Of a stretch of DNA of 64,000 bases, positions 53,450 to 62,458 are shown in pieces. Position 1 is the stretch's first letter, and the number at the start of each line of letters is the position of its first letter. The notes beneath the pieces were generated by a model. The model was not told the DNA's origin. It ran no database searches and saw nothing but the letters and a program-made list of their open reading frames with translations. This stretch comes from Bradyrhizobium sp. 138 (GTDB lineage Bacteria; Pseudomonadota; Alphaproteobacteria; Rhizobiales; Xanthobacteraceae). The translations under genes were made by a program, and so were the position numbers. The stretch covers positions 1 to 64,000 of the forward strand of contig NZ_JADPKT010000070.1 in the NCBI RefSeq assembly GCF_023074075.1, read 5' to 3'.

Positions 53450-55801
53450 TCACTCCGCCGCAAGCGGCTTTGTCGCCTCCGCCTTGAGCTCGGCCCGGGT
53501 CTTGGGCTTAGCCTTAATTCGCAGCTCGTCCAGATCCTGCCGGTCGCGGACGCTGTTGCGGAAAATCTGATCCTTTCCGGGCAGATATTGCGGCGGGCAA
53601 AACGCGTTCTCTGCCCCGTACCAGGCCGCCGCCTTCATGGTGAAGAACGGGTCGACCAAATGCGGCCGGCCGAGTGCGACGAGATCGGCCCGGCCGGCGG
53701 CCAAGATGGTATTGGCCTGATCCGCGGTCGTGATGTTGCCGACGCACATCGTGGCCACGCGTGCCTCGTTGCGGACCTGATCCGAGAACGGCGTCTGGAA
53801 CATGCGCCCATAGATCGGCTGCGCATCACGGACGGTCTGCCCGGTCGAGACGTCGACGAGATCGACACCAGCTTCGGCGAACGCGCGCGCGATCGCCACC
53901 GCATCGTCACCGGTGATGCCGCCCTCAGCCCAATCGGTCGCGGAGATGCGCACCGACATCGGCTTGTGCGACGGCCAGGCAGTACGGAGTGCCTCGAAGA
54001 TCTCGAGCGGGAAACGCAGGCGATTTTCGAGCGAGCCGCCATACTCATCCGTGCGGGTGTTCGTCAGCGGCGAGATGAAGCTCGCGAGCAGATAGCCGTG
54101 GGCGCAATGCAGCTCGAGCATGTCGAAGCCGCAGCGCTCGCCGCGCTCGGCCGCCGCAACGAAGGCATCCCTCACTGCCTTCATGCCGGCGCGGTCAAGC
54201 TCGCGCGGCACCTGGCTATCGGGGAAATAGGGCAGCGGCGATGCCGAAAACACGTCCCAGCCGCCCTGCTCCAGAGGTCGGTCCATGCCGTCCCACATCA
54301 ATTTGGTCGCGCCCTTGCGGCCGGCGTGGCCGAGTTGCAGGCAGATCTTTGCAGCTGAATTGCCGTGGACGAAATCCACGATGCGCCGCCAGGCGGCCTC
54401 CTGCTCGTCGTTCCACAAACCGGCGCAGCCGGGCGTGATGCGGGCATCGCGGCTGACGCAGGTCATTTCGGTGAAGATCAGCCCCGCGCCGCCGATCGCG
54501 CGCGAGCCGTAATGCACCAGGTGAAAATCTGTCGGCACGCCCTCCTCGGCCGAATACATGCACATCGGCGACACCACGGCGCGATTGGAGATCTCCATCT
54601 CGCGCAGCCGGAACGGCTGAAACAGCGGCACCATCGGCCGGTCGGTGTCGACATCGAAGCCGCTGCCGCGCACCTGTCTGGCGAACGACTTGTCGACCTC
54701 CGCCACGAAATCCGGCGCGCGGAGTTTGAGATTGTCATAGGTGATCGCCTTGGAGCGCGTCATCACGCCGAAGGCGAACTGCACAGGGTCAAAATCCCAG
54801 AAGCGGTCGACATGCTCGAACCAGACCAGCGAGACGTCGGCGGCGTGCTGCGTCTTCTCGACCTCCTCACGGCGGCCGTGCTCATAGAGATCGAGCGCCG
54901 CCTTGGTGCTCGGCGCGTTCTGCATGGCTTCGGCCAGCGCGATGGCGTCTTCCATCGCTAGCTTGGTGCCGGAGCCGATCGAAAAATGCGCGCTCGCCTT
55001 GGCATCGCCGAGCAGCACCATGTTGTCCTTGACCCAGCGCTTGCTGCGGATCATCGGGAAGTTGCGCCACATCGAACGGTTGGTGAGCAGCTTGTGCCCA
55101 TCGAGGAACCAGCCGAAGATGTCGGCCATCCGCGCGGCGGACTGAGCCTCGTCGAGACCGGTCAGTCCCGCCCGCTCGAACGTCTCAGGATCGGTCTCGA
55201 AGATCCAGGTCGAGTGCCCGGCTTCATATTGATAGGCATGGGCGATGAACGGCCCCCACTCCGTCTCCTGGAAGATGAAGGTGAAGGCGTCGAGCGGCCT
55301 GGTCGAGCCCATCCAGGCGAACTTGTTGGAGCGGACGTCGACCTCCGGCTGGAAATGATCGATATATTTCTCGCGGAAGCGGCTGTTGATGCCGTCCGCA
55401 ATCAGCACGAGATCGGCATCGGCGAAGCGGGATTCGTCGTCGATGTCCACCTCGAAGTGCAGGACGACGCCAAGCTCGCGGGCCCGCTCCTGAAGGATCA
55501 GAAGCAGCTTGCGCCGCGAGCAGCCGCAAAAGCCGTTGCCGCCGACCCGGTGGACGGTGCCGCGGAAATGCACGGCGATATCGTCCCAGTAGGCGAACTC
55601 CTGGGTGATGCGGCGATAGCTCGGCAGGTCGTGCTTCTCGAAATTGTCGAGCGTCGCGTCGGAGAACACCACGCCGAAACCGAACGTGTCGTCGGCCCGA
55701 TTGCGCTCATACACCGTGATGTCGGCGCCCGGGCGCTGCTTCTTGAGCAGGATCGCAGCATAGAGACCCGCAGGTCCGCCACCGATGATCGCGACTTTCA
55801 T
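53450..55801 (-). CDS. Fused flavin monooxygenase/OYE reductase (2-aminobenzoyl-CoA monooxygenase/reductase-like)
   Basis: A 783-aa bifunctional flavoenzyme. Residues 1-390 form a salicylate-hydroxylase-type monooxygenase (GGGPAGLYAAILLKKQRPG; VLIADGINSRFREKY; MVLLGDAKASAHFSIGSG), and about 395-770 form an old yellow enzyme barrel (NRAVVSPMCMYSAEEG; QLGHAGRKG; ELHCAHGYLLASFISPLTN). The same fusion is known for 2-aminobenzoyl-CoA monooxygenase/reductase and for salicylyl-CoA 5-hydroxylase; the ligase and RidA favour the former. It hydroxylates and then reduces the CoA-bound ring so that beta-oxidation enzymes can open it. An operator-like site lies 34 bases upstream. Confidence 0.9.
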   Translation of the reverse strand: MKVAIIGGGPAGLYAAILLKKQRPGADITVYERNRADDTFGFGVVFSDATLDNFEKHDLPSYRRITQEFAYWDDIAVHFRGTVHRVGGNGFCGCSRRKLLLILQERARELGVVLHFEVDIDDESRFADADLVLIADGINSRFREKYIDHFQPEVDVRSNKFAWMGSTRPLDAFTFIFQETEWGPFIAHAYQYEAGHSTWIFETDPETFERAGLTGLDEAQSAARMADIFGWFLDGHKLLTNRSMWRNFPMIRSKRWVKDNMVLLGDAKASAHFSIGSGTKLAMEDAIALAEAMQNAPSTKAALDLYEHGRREEVEKTQHAADVSLVWFEHVDRFWDFDPVQFAFGVMTRSKAITYDNLKLRAPDFVAEVDKSFARQVRGSGFDVDTDRPMVPLFQPFRLREMEISNRAVVSPMCMYSAEEGVPTDFHLVHYGSRAIGGAGLIFTEMTCVSRDARITPGCAGLWNDEQEAAWRRIVDFVHGNSAAKICLQLGHAGRKGATKLMWDGMDRPLEQGGWDVFSASPLPYFPDSQVPRELDRAGMKAVRDAFVAAAERGERCGFDMLELHCAHGYLLASFISPLTNTRTDEYGGSLENRLRFPLEIFEALRTAWPSHKPMSVRISATDWAEGGITGDDAVAIARAFAEAGVDLVDVSTGQTVRDAQPIYGRMFQTPFSDQVRNEARVATMCVGNITTADQANTILAAGRADLVALGRPHLVDPFFTMKAAAWYGAENAFCPPQYLPGKDQIFRNSVRDRQDLDELRIKAKPKTRAELKAEATKPLAAE

Positions 55802-55834
55802 GGGCGCCTCGCCAATTCACCCGGCCATGAAACT

Positions 55835-55850
55835 ATTTTAAGCCTAAAAT
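55835..55850 (-). promoter_or_regulatory. Putative MarR operator/promoter of the monooxygenase-reductase gene
   Basis: ATTTTAAGCCTAAAAT has 14 of 16 paired positions. On the minus strand it follows TTGCGC at the spacing of a -35 element, and the whole 33-base context is shared with the site in front of the CoA ligase. Confidence 0.65.
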
Positions 55851-55900
55851 AATTTCGCGCAAGTCCCCGTTGCTGGCTGGTCACAGGCTGGATGACCGGG

Positions 55901-56737
55901 CTAGTCGCCCCGGAAGACCGGCTTGACCTTGTTGGCAAAGGCCTCGAAGGCGCGGGTGAAATCGGCGGTCGTCATGCACAGGGCCTGGGCAACAGCTTCC
56001 GCCTCGATCGCCTCCTCCACGGACATTGCCCATTCCATCGCCAGCATCCGCTTGGTCATGGTGTTGGCGAAGGTCGGCCCTTCCGCGACCTGCTTGGCCA
56101 GCAGTTGCGCCTGCGTCAGCACCTGCTCCGGCGTCACGATGCGGCTGAAGAAGCCCCAGCGCTCGCCCTCCTCCGCGGTCATGAACCGGCCGGTATAGAG
56201 CAGCTCGGAGGCGCGGGACTGTCCGATAATCCGCGGCAGGATCGCGCAAGCGCCCATGTCGCAGCCGGCAAGGCCCACCTTGTTGAACAGGAACGCCACC
56301 TTCGCCCCGCTCGCGGCGAGGCGCATGTCCGATGCCATGGCGACGATCGCACCGGCCCCGGCACAGATGCCCTCGACCGCAGCCACGATCGGCTGCGGGC
56401 AGGCCCGCATAGCCTTGACGAGGTCGCCCGTCATCCGCGTGAAGGCCGTCAGCCCCTTGGTGTCCATTTTCACCAGCGGTCCGATGATCTCGAATACGTC
56501 GCCCCCGGACGAGAAATTGCCGCCGGCACCGGTGACGACGATGGACTTGACCTCGTCGTCGAACGCGCAGGCGCGGAAGAAATCGGTCAGTTCGCGGTAG
56601 CTCTCGAACGTCAGCGGATTCTTTCGTTCCGGCCGGTTGAGCGTGACAGTCGCAACGCCGTCGACCACCGCCAGCAGGAAGTGCTGCGGCGAGTAATCCG
56701 CAAGCGGTACAGTGACGGGATTTGCTGGTCTGCTCAT
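55901..56737 (-). CDS. Enoyl-CoA hydratase family protein of the aromatic cluster
   Basis: A 278-aa crotonase-fold enzyme. Oxyanion segments are GAGGNFSSGGDVFEIIG and GICAGAGAIVAMASDMRLA. The active-site stretch VAFLFNKVGLAGCDMGACAILP differs from standard hydratases and is typical of a branch found in aromatic acyl-CoA clusters. It is 30 bases downstream of the SDR gene on the same strand. Likely role: hydration or ring hydrolysis of the reduced cyclic acyl-CoA. Confidence 0.9.
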   Translation of the reverse strand: MSRPANPVTVPLADYSPQHFLLAVVDGVATVTLNRPERKNPLTFESYRELTDFFRACAFDDEVKSIVVTGAGGNFSSGGDVFEIIGPLVKMDTKGLTAFTRMTGDLVKAMRACPQPIVAAVEGICAGAGAIVAMASDMRLAASGAKVAFLFNKVGLAGCDMGACAILPRIIGQSRASELLYTGRFMTAEEGERWGFFSRIVTPEQVLTQAQLLAKQVAEGPTFANTMTKRMLAMEWAMSVEEAIEAEAVAQALCMTTADFTRAFEAFANKVKPVFRGD

Positions 56738-56767
56738 GGGATCTCCTTCTTATGCCTGTTCCGCGCG

Positions 56768-57529
56768 CTAGATTTCGCCGCCTGCGACCGCGATCGCCTG
56801 CCCGGTGATCGCACTGGCGCCCTGCCCGCACAGCCAAAGCACGGCGTCCGCCACCTCTTGGGGCGCGATCAGCCGCCCTTGCGGATTGTGCTTGGCAAGC
56901 TCGGCGATCGCCTGCTCGCGGCTTCGTCCCGTCTTCTTCACGATGTTGTCGATACTATCGGCGACGAGATCGGTGTCGGTGAAACCCGGGCAAACCGCAT
57001 TCACGGTCAAATTGCTGCCGGCCAGCTCCAGAGCAAGCGAACGAATGAGACCGACCGCCGCGTGCTTCGCCGCAGTATACGCGCTGACATAGGCATAGCC
57101 CTTGAGCCCCGCGGTCGACGCGATCACGACGATGCGGCCATAGGGACGATCCTTCATACCCGGCAGCACGCCATGAATGGCATGGACCACGCCCATGAAA
57201 TTGATGTCCATCATGCGTGCGAACAGGGCACTGTCCGATTTCGCGAAGGGTGCGGATTCGGCACTACCGGCATTAGCGACCAAGATATCGATCGGCTTGC
57301 GCGCGTGGGCTTCGGCAATGGCGGCCTTCAGGGCGGTCTCGTTCGCGACGTCGGCGACAGCTGCAAAATGCGCAGCGCCGGCATTGACTGCCTCCTCGAG
57401 GACCGCCGCGTTCCGGCCGACAATCGTCACTGTGGCCCCGGCGCCGGCGAGCGCCGCCGCGATCGCGCGGCCGATGCCGCGACCTCCACCTGTCACCAGC
57501 GCGTGCGGCGAGTGCGGCAATCCGGACAT
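56768..57529 (-). CDS. SDR family 3-hydroxyacyl-CoA dehydrogenase-like protein
   Basis: A 253-aa classical SDR: nucleotide loop TGGGRGIGRAIA (14-25), NAG motif LVANAGSAES, catalytic Ser in ASTAGLKG and YxxxK in SAYTAAKHAAVG. The C-terminus (GQAIAVAGGEI) is typical of the 3-hydroxyacyl-CoA dehydrogenase/reductase group. It leads the SDR-crotonase transcript, with an operator-like site about 40 bases before its start. Probable role: oxidation of a hydroxyl made in ring beta-oxidation. Confidence 0.9.
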   Translation of the reverse strand: MSGLPHSPHALVTGGGRGIGRAIAAALAGAGATVTIVGRNAAVLEEAVNAGAAHFAAVADVANETALKAAIAEAHARKPIDILVANAGSAESAPFAKSDSALFARMMDINFMGVVHAIHGVLPGMKDRPYGRIVVIASTAGLKGYAYVSAYTAAKHAAVGLIRSLALELAGSNLTVNAVCPGFTDTDLVADSIDNIVKKTGRSREQAIAELAKHNPQGRLIAPQEVADAVLWLCGQGASAITGQAIAVAGGEI

Positions 57530-57567
57530 GCGCTGGCTCCCTGAGGTGCTGATCGTTCTTCCGATAT

Positions 57568-57583
57568 ATTTTAACCTTCAAAT
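57568..57583 (-). promoter_or_regulatory. Putative MarR operator upstream of the SDR gene
   Basis: ATTTTAACCTTCAAAT, an imperfect inverted repeat of the regional motif, 39 bases before the SDR start and followed (forward) by TTTTTGCAA, comparable to the TTGCGC flank of the other sites. Confidence 0.5.
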
Positions 57584-57647
57584 TTTTGCAATGAAACTAG
57601 CGGTCACCGCCGCGAATATCACGGCATGAGAGGCGGGCCCGAAAATT

Positions 57648-57663
57648 GCTTTAAGTATAAAAT
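57648..57663 (+). promoter_or_regulatory. Putative MarR operator upstream of the hydrolase operon
   Basis: GCTTTAAGTATAAAAT, the most divergent copy of the regional motif, 61 bases before the GTG start of the hydrolase gene. It shares the TTTAAG/TAAAAT core and the following TTATCGC with the other sites. Confidence 0.5.
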
Positions 57664-57723
57664 TATCGCTTCCCATCCCCGAAAGGCCTGTTAGCATCGA
57701 AGGGCCGAGCAGAAGGATGTCGC

Positions 57724-58539
57724 GTGTCGCAGCCTGCGCCAACGATAACAAAGGACGGACGCTTCGCCTATGAAGCCGCGGGCGATCCGAACGCGACACC
57801 GCTGATCTTCCTGCATGGCATCGGCGGCGCAGCACGAGCCTGGCGGCGCCAGCTTGCCACATTCGGGAGCCGCTTCCACGCAATCGCGTGGGATATGCCG
57901 GGTTATGGCGGATCGGCGCCGCTTGCCAGCGTCAGCATTGCTGCCCTGGCAGAGGCGCTCCAGCAGTTCATCGCGCAACTCGGGGCAACCAGACCCATCC
58001 TCGTCGGTCATTCGATCGGTGGCATGATCGTTCAGAAATGGCTGGTACAATCGCCAAAACTGGCGCGCGCGGTCGTGCTTGCTCAAACCAGCCCTGCCTT
58101 CGGCAAGGCCGATGGCGACTGGCAGAAATCGTTCATCGCGGCGCGGCTCGGCCCGCTCGATCGCGGAGAGACGATGAAGTCGCTGGCGCCCTCGCTGGTG
58201 AAAGAGCTCGTCGGCGACGATCCGGATCCGGACGGGACGGAACTCGCACGCGAATGCATGGGAAGCGTACCTGAGGCCAGCTATCGCGCCATGATGCTGG
58301 CTCTCATCGGCTTTGATCAGCGCAGCACGCTGAAGGTTATTTCCGTACCGACACTGCTGCTGTCCGGCTCCAAGGACAACAATGCGCCCGCGCCGATGAT
58401 GGCGAAGACGGCGACCTACATCCCTGGGGCTGAATATGTCGAGCTTCCCGGCGTCGGCCATCTCGCCAACCTCGAGCGTCCCGATGCCTTCAACGAGGCG
58501 CTCGGCAGGTTCCTGAACTCTCTCGCGACCAAAGCGTAA
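57724..58539 (+). CDS. Alpha/beta hydrolase (thioesterase-like)
   Basis: A 271-aa alpha/beta hydrolase. The oxyanion-hole HGIGG is at about 35, the nucleophile elbow is GHSIGG, the acid lies in LLLSGSKDNNAPA and the catalytic His in LPGVGHLANLERP. AAGGA seven bases before the GTG at 57724 supports the start. It leads a five-gene operon with acyl-CoA enzymes. It may hydrolyse a ring (C-C hydrolase) or release a stalled thioester; the position cannot decide. Confidence 0.88.
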   Translation: MSQPAPTITKDGRFAYEAAGDPNATPLIFLHGIGGAARAWRRQLATFGSRFHAIAWDMPGYGGSAPLASVSIAALAEALQQFIAQLGATRPILVGHSIGGMIVQKWLVQSPKLARAVVLAQTSPAFGKADGDWQKSFIAARLGPLDRGETMKSLAPSLVKELVGDDPDPDGTELARECMGSVPEASYRAMMLALIGFDQRSTLKVISVPTLLLSGSKDNNAPAPMMAKTATYIPGAEYVELPGVGHLANLERPDAFNEALGRFLNSLATKA

Positions 58540-58551
58540 GGTGACTGCGCA

Positions 58552-59841
58552 ATGACCATGCAAGTCAGCAAGACCATTGGCGCGGCCGGCAAGGTCGCGC
58601 TGGACCCGCCAATCTTCGATCCAGTCGCATTCCGCCTGAACGACGAGCAAGCCGGCATCATCGCGCGCGCTCGCGAGATCGGGCAGAGCGTGTTCGCGGC
58701 GCGCGCCGCGACCTACGATCGCGAGGCGACCTTTCCGACCGAGAATTATCGCGACCTGCACCGCATCGGCCTGCTCGGCATCGCCGTTCCCAAGAAGCAC
58801 GGCGGCCTTGGCGCGAACTACCAGACCTATGCGTTGGCGGCGGCCGAGATCGGCCGCTATTGCGGCGCAACCGCGCTGACCTGGAACATGCATGTCTGCT
58901 CGACCCTGTGGTCAGGCGCCCTCGCCGACGATCTCGACATGGATGCCGAGACCCGCGCGGAGCACGAGCGGCGTCGCGCCGTCCACTACAAGCGGATCGT
59001 CGAGGATGGCGCGATCTATTCGCAGCCTTTCTCGGAGGGTGGTGCGGCCGCGGCCGGCGGCGTCGCGTTCGGCACGGAGGCAAAGCCCGTGGAAGGCGGC
59101 TGGATCGTCAATGGCAAGAAGATCTTTGCATCGCTCTCCGGTCATGCCGACTATTACGGCGTGCTCTGCACCGAGATCGAGGAAGGCGAGAAGGCGTCGC
59201 GCCGCAACACCCTTTATCTCGCGATATCAGCCAAATCGGAAGGCGTTTCGGTCGTCGGCGACTGGGATCCGCTGGGCATGCGGGGCACGGTCTCACGCAC
59301 GCTCCTGTTCAAGGACGTGTTCGTGCCTGAGGCTTCCGCGCTGATGCCGCGCGGCGTCTATTTCCAGGCTGCGATGCGCTGGCCGCACATGTTCCTGACG
59401 TTGTCGCCGACCTATATGGGTCTGGCGCAAGCCGCCTATGATTTCACCGTGCGGTACTTGCGCGGTGAAGTGCCGGGCATGCCGCCGGTGAAGCGCCGGA
59501 TGTACCCGACCAAGCAGATCGCCGTCGCGCAGATGCAGATCAAGCTCGAACAGATCAAGGCGATCTGGTTCCAGGCCGTCACTGAAGCCTGCGCCAATCC
59601 GAGCAAGGAGCAGGTTCTGCGGGCCTATGCCGCGCAATATTCGGTGATGGAAGGCGCCAATGAGCTCGCCGCGCTCGCGATCCGCACCTGCGGCGGTCAG
59701 GCCATGCTTCGCTCGCTGCCGCTGGAGCGGATTTATCGCGACAGCCGCTGCGGCTCGCTGATGCTGCCCTGGACCGCCGAACTCTGCCTCGACCGGATCG
59801 GACGCGAAGCGCTGTACGAGGCCGGCGAAACGGACGACTGA
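58552..59841 (+). CDS. Acyl-CoA dehydrogenase
   Basis: A 429-aa flavin acyl-CoA dehydrogenase: N-terminal helix domain, middle segment YSQPFSEGGAAAAGG and WIVNGKKIFASLSGHADYYGVL, and C-terminal helices with the FAD-contacting TCGGQAMLRSLPLERIYRDSRCGSLMLPW. The usual FTTS-like flavin motif is altered to YSQPFSEG, as in some cyclic-acyl or two-component monooxygenase-related members, so a non-standard reaction is possible. It starts 12 bases after the hydrolase stop and is two bases from the ligase start. Confidence 0.9.
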   Translation: MTMQVSKTIGAAGKVALDPPIFDPVAFRLNDEQAGIIARAREIGQSVFAARAATYDREATFPTENYRDLHRIGLLGIAVPKKHGGLGANYQTYALAAAEIGRYCGATALTWNMHVCSTLWSGALADDLDMDAETRAEHERRRAVHYKRIVEDGAIYSQPFSEGGAAAAGGVAFGTEAKPVEGGWIVNGKKIFASLSGHADYYGVLCTEIEEGEKASRRNTLYLAISAKSEGVSVVGDWDPLGMRGTVSRTLLFKDVFVPEASALMPRGVYFQAAMRWPHMFLTLSPTYMGLAQAAYDFTVRYLRGEVPGMPPVKRRMYPTKQIAVAQMQIKLEQIKAIWFQAVTEACANPSKEQVLRAYAAQYSVMEGANELAALAIRTCGGQAMLRSLPLERIYRDSRCGSLMLPWTAELCLDRIGREALYEAGETDD

Positions 59842-59843
59842 CC

Positions 59844-61370
59844 GTGGATCTCTGTAGTCTGATCGATCGCAACGCGGCGTTCGCGCCAGACAAGACAGCC
59901 ATTGCCTTCGAAGGCGAACGGCTGAGCTATGCGGCGTTCGCCGCGCGCATCGAACGGACCGCGACAGCCCTGAAACAGGAACTGGGCGTCGGCCGCGGCG
60001 ACCGCGTCGCCATCCTCAGTCTGAACCGGCCGGACTACCTGGTTCTGCTTTATGCCTGCGCGCGACTTGGCGCGATGCTGGTGCCGTTGAACTGGCGGCT
60101 GGCGGTCGCCGAGCAGCTCTTCATTCTCAATGACGCGGGCGCCAAGGTGCTGGTGCTCGAACGGGCGTTCGAGGGCGTTCTTGCCGAGCTTGCGCCGGGG
60201 ACATCAGTTGTCGGGCTCGATTTCGTCCCGCCTCGCGGCACCACATTCGAAAGCCTGCTGACGCGCAGCGATTGCACCAGCCGCAACCCGCACACCGACC
60301 TCTCCTGCCCGCTGCTCATCGTGTATACGTCGGGAACCACGGGGCGGCCGAAGGGCGCGGTGCTGCGGCAAGAGGCGCTGTTCTGGAACGGCGTCATGAG
60401 CCAGCACATGCACAACATGACGTCCGATGACCATGTGCTGACCGTGCTGCCGTTCTTCCACGTCGGCGGCCTCAATATCCAGACCACGCCGGCCCTGCAG
60501 CTTGGCGCGACCGTTACGATCCACGCGCGCTTCACCCCGGAGACCGCCCTTGCGGCCCTCGAACAAGAACGGCCGACGCTCACGGTCATGGTGCCTGCGA
60601 TCATCCAGGCGGTGAGCGAGCATCCCGCCTGGACGGCCGCGGATCTTTCGTCACTGAAGGCCGTCGCTACCGGCTCGACCATCGTGCCGCCGCACCTGAT
60701 CGAGCGTTTCGTCGCGCGCGACGTGCCCGTGCTTCAGGTCTACGGCTCGACCGAAACCTGCCCCATCGCCATCTACACGCGGCTCGGCGGCGACCTCTCG
60801 CGTGCGGGATCGACCGGCCTTGCCGGCCTGTGCTGCGAAGCGAAGGTAGTCGATCATTCCGGCAACGAGGCGCCGGCGGGCACGCCGGGCGAGATCGCGG
60901 TGCGTGGTCCCAACGTGTTCTTCGAATATTGGGGCAACGAGGCCGCAACCCGCGAGGCGTTGCACGACGGCTGGTATCGCACCGACGATATCGGCCTGTG
61001 CGACGCCGACGGCTATTTCTGGGTGCGCGACCGCAAGAAGAACATGATCATTTCGGGGGGCGAGAACGTCTACCCGGCCGAGGTCGAGCGTGTCCTGCTC
61101 GAACACCCCGATGTCAGCGAATGCGCCGTGATCGGACGACCCGATCCGCGCTGGGACGAGGTCCCCGTCGCTTATGTGATCCGGAGATCCGGCTCCCGGC
61201 TCGAAGCAGATGAGCTCAGAACGCACATCCAGGCGCAGCTGGCCCGCTACAAGGTGCCAAGTGACATCGTCTTCGTCACGGACCTGCCGCGCACGGCGCT
61301 CGGCAAGGTCCAGCATTTCCTGCTGAAGCAGCTTGATGCGCAGTCCCGCGAGCAAGGAGAAGCATCTTGA
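59844..61370 (+). CDS. Acyl-CoA synthetase (AMP-forming)
   Basis: A 508-aa ANL ligase. ATP motif is YTSGTTGRPKGAVLRQ; the adenylate motif YGSTETCPI; hinge DRKKNMIISGGENVYPAEVERVLL; catalytic lysine in PRTALGKVQHF. A GTG start at 59844 lies two bases after the acyl-CoA dehydrogenase stop. It overlaps the next gene by four bases. It is distinct from the 2-aminobenzoate ligase at 47.8 kb and resembles fatty/aliphatic acid ligases, so it may activate a ring-opened acid. Confidence 0.9.
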   Translation: MDLCSLIDRNAAFAPDKTAIAFEGERLSYAAFAARIERTATALKQELGVGRGDRVAILSLNRPDYLVLLYACARLGAMLVPLNWRLAVAEQLFILNDAGAKVLVLERAFEGVLAELAPGTSVVGLDFVPPRGTTFESLLTRSDCTSRNPHTDLSCPLLIVYTSGTTGRPKGAVLRQEALFWNGVMSQHMHNMTSDDHVLTVLPFFHVGGLNIQTTPALQLGATVTIHARFTPETALAALEQERPTLTVMVPAIIQAVSEHPAWTAADLSSLKAVATGSTIVPPHLIERFVARDVPVLQVYGSTETCPIAIYTRLGGDLSRAGSTGLAGLCCEAKVVDHSGNEAPAGTPGEIAVRGPNVFFEYWGNEAATREALHDGWYRTDDIGLCDADGYFWVRDRKKNMIISGGENVYPAEVERVLLEHPDVSECAVIGRPDPRWDEVPVAYVIRRSGSRLEADELRTHIQAQLARYKVPSDIVFVTDLPRTALGKVQHFLLKQLDAQSREQGEAS

Positions 61371-62455
61371 AGATTGCGGTTCTGGGTGGTGGGAACGGCT
61401 CTTTCGCGGCCGCAGGCGATCTTGCGCTGTCGGGGCATGAGGTGCGGCTGTGGCGCCGCGATGCCGATCAGGTCGCAGCGCATCGCGCCGCGGGGGCGCG
61501 CATTCTGGTGAGGGATCACAACGGCCGCCATGACGTGACGCTTGCGCTGGTCACGACCGCTATCGCCGAGGCCGTCGACGGCACGGAGCTGATCCTGTGC
61601 CCCGCTCCTGCCTTCGCGCATGCAGATATTGCCCGTCTGCTCGCCCCGCATTTGCGGGACGGTCAGGTAGTATTCTTGCCACCGGCAACATTCGGCTCGA
61701 TGATCTTCGCGCAGGCTGCGCGGGATGCCGGGAACCATGCCAAGGCGAGCTTTGCCGAAACTGGCACACTGCCGTGGCTCACCCGCAAGCACGGACCGTT
61801 CGAGGTCGCGATTACCATCCGCGCCAAGCGGCTTCCAGTCGGCGTGTTTCCGCTTGATCGTGCGCCGCACGCGCTCGAAGTGATCGGGCGTGCTTTCCCC
61901 GATGCGATCGAACCGTGCGGAGATGCGCTGTCCGGAGCGCTGATGAATGCTGGACCCATCATCCACCCGCCACTGATCGTGATGAATGCCGGCCCGATCG
62001 AACATTTCGAGCGTTGGGACATTCACAAGGAAGGCACGCAAGGCGCGATCCGGCGGGTCACGGACGCGCTCGACGCGGAACGGATTGCCGTGCGCGAAGC
62101 ACTGGGCTATGGCGCGCCGCATTTTCCGCTGGCTCATCACTACGCCAGGGAAGGCGAGATCTGGATGTATGGCCGCGGGTCACATGATCGGCTGACCGAA
62201 TCCGGCGACTGGCGGGAACGAATCGTGCTGACCGAGCACCGCTACATGCGTGAGGACTTGCGGCTTGGGCTGTCGCTGCTGGTGTCCGTCGCCGGGCTGG
62301 CTGGCATGGCCCCTCCATTGGCCAAAGCGTTCCTGTCGATCGGCGGCGCGATCTGTGGCGAAGATTTTGCGCGGGGTGGCCGAACCCTTGAGACGCTGGG
62401 GCTCGACAATCTCAGCAAAGCTGAACTGCAGACGCTGCTTCGCAATGGATTCTGA
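61367..62455 (+). CDS. NAD/NADP octopine/nopaline dehydrogenase family protein
   Basis: A 362-aa dehydrogenase of the opine type. The N-terminal Rossmann domain starts KIAVLGGGNGSFAAAGDLALSG (GxGNxxxA). The middle NAGPIIHPPLIVMNAGPIEHFERW is the octopine dehydrogenase family signature, with its catalytic His in the NAGPIIHPP run. Opine dehydrogenases reductively join an amino acid and a keto acid or the reverse. Its place inside an aromatic acyl-CoA operon, between a ligase (four-base overlap) and 3-hydroxyacyl-CoA dehydrogenase (three bases), suggests a role with an amino intermediate. Confidence 0.85.
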   Translation: MKIAVLGGGNGSFAAAGDLALSGHEVRLWRRDADQVAAHRAAGARILVRDHNGRHDVTLALVTTAIAEAVDGTELILCPAPAFAHADIARLLAPHLRDGQVVFLPPATFGSMIFAQAARDAGNHAKASFAETGTLPWLTRKHGPFEVAITIRAKRLPVGVFPLDRAPHALEVIGRAFPDAIEPCGDALSGALMNAGPIIHPPLIVMNAGPIEHFERWDIHKEGTQGAIRRVTDALDAERIAVREALGYGAPHFPLAHHYAREGEIWMYGRGSHDRLTESGDWRERIVLTEHRYMREDLRLGLSLLVSVAGLAGMAPPLAKAFLSIGGAICGEDFARGGRTLETLGLDNLSKAELQTLLRNGF

Positions 62456-62458
62456 TCG

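Noticed and set aside
57691..58893. 400-codon open frame on the minus strand
   Set aside because: Antisense to the alpha/beta hydrolase and the start of the acyl-CoA dehydrogenase, both of which have clear motifs.
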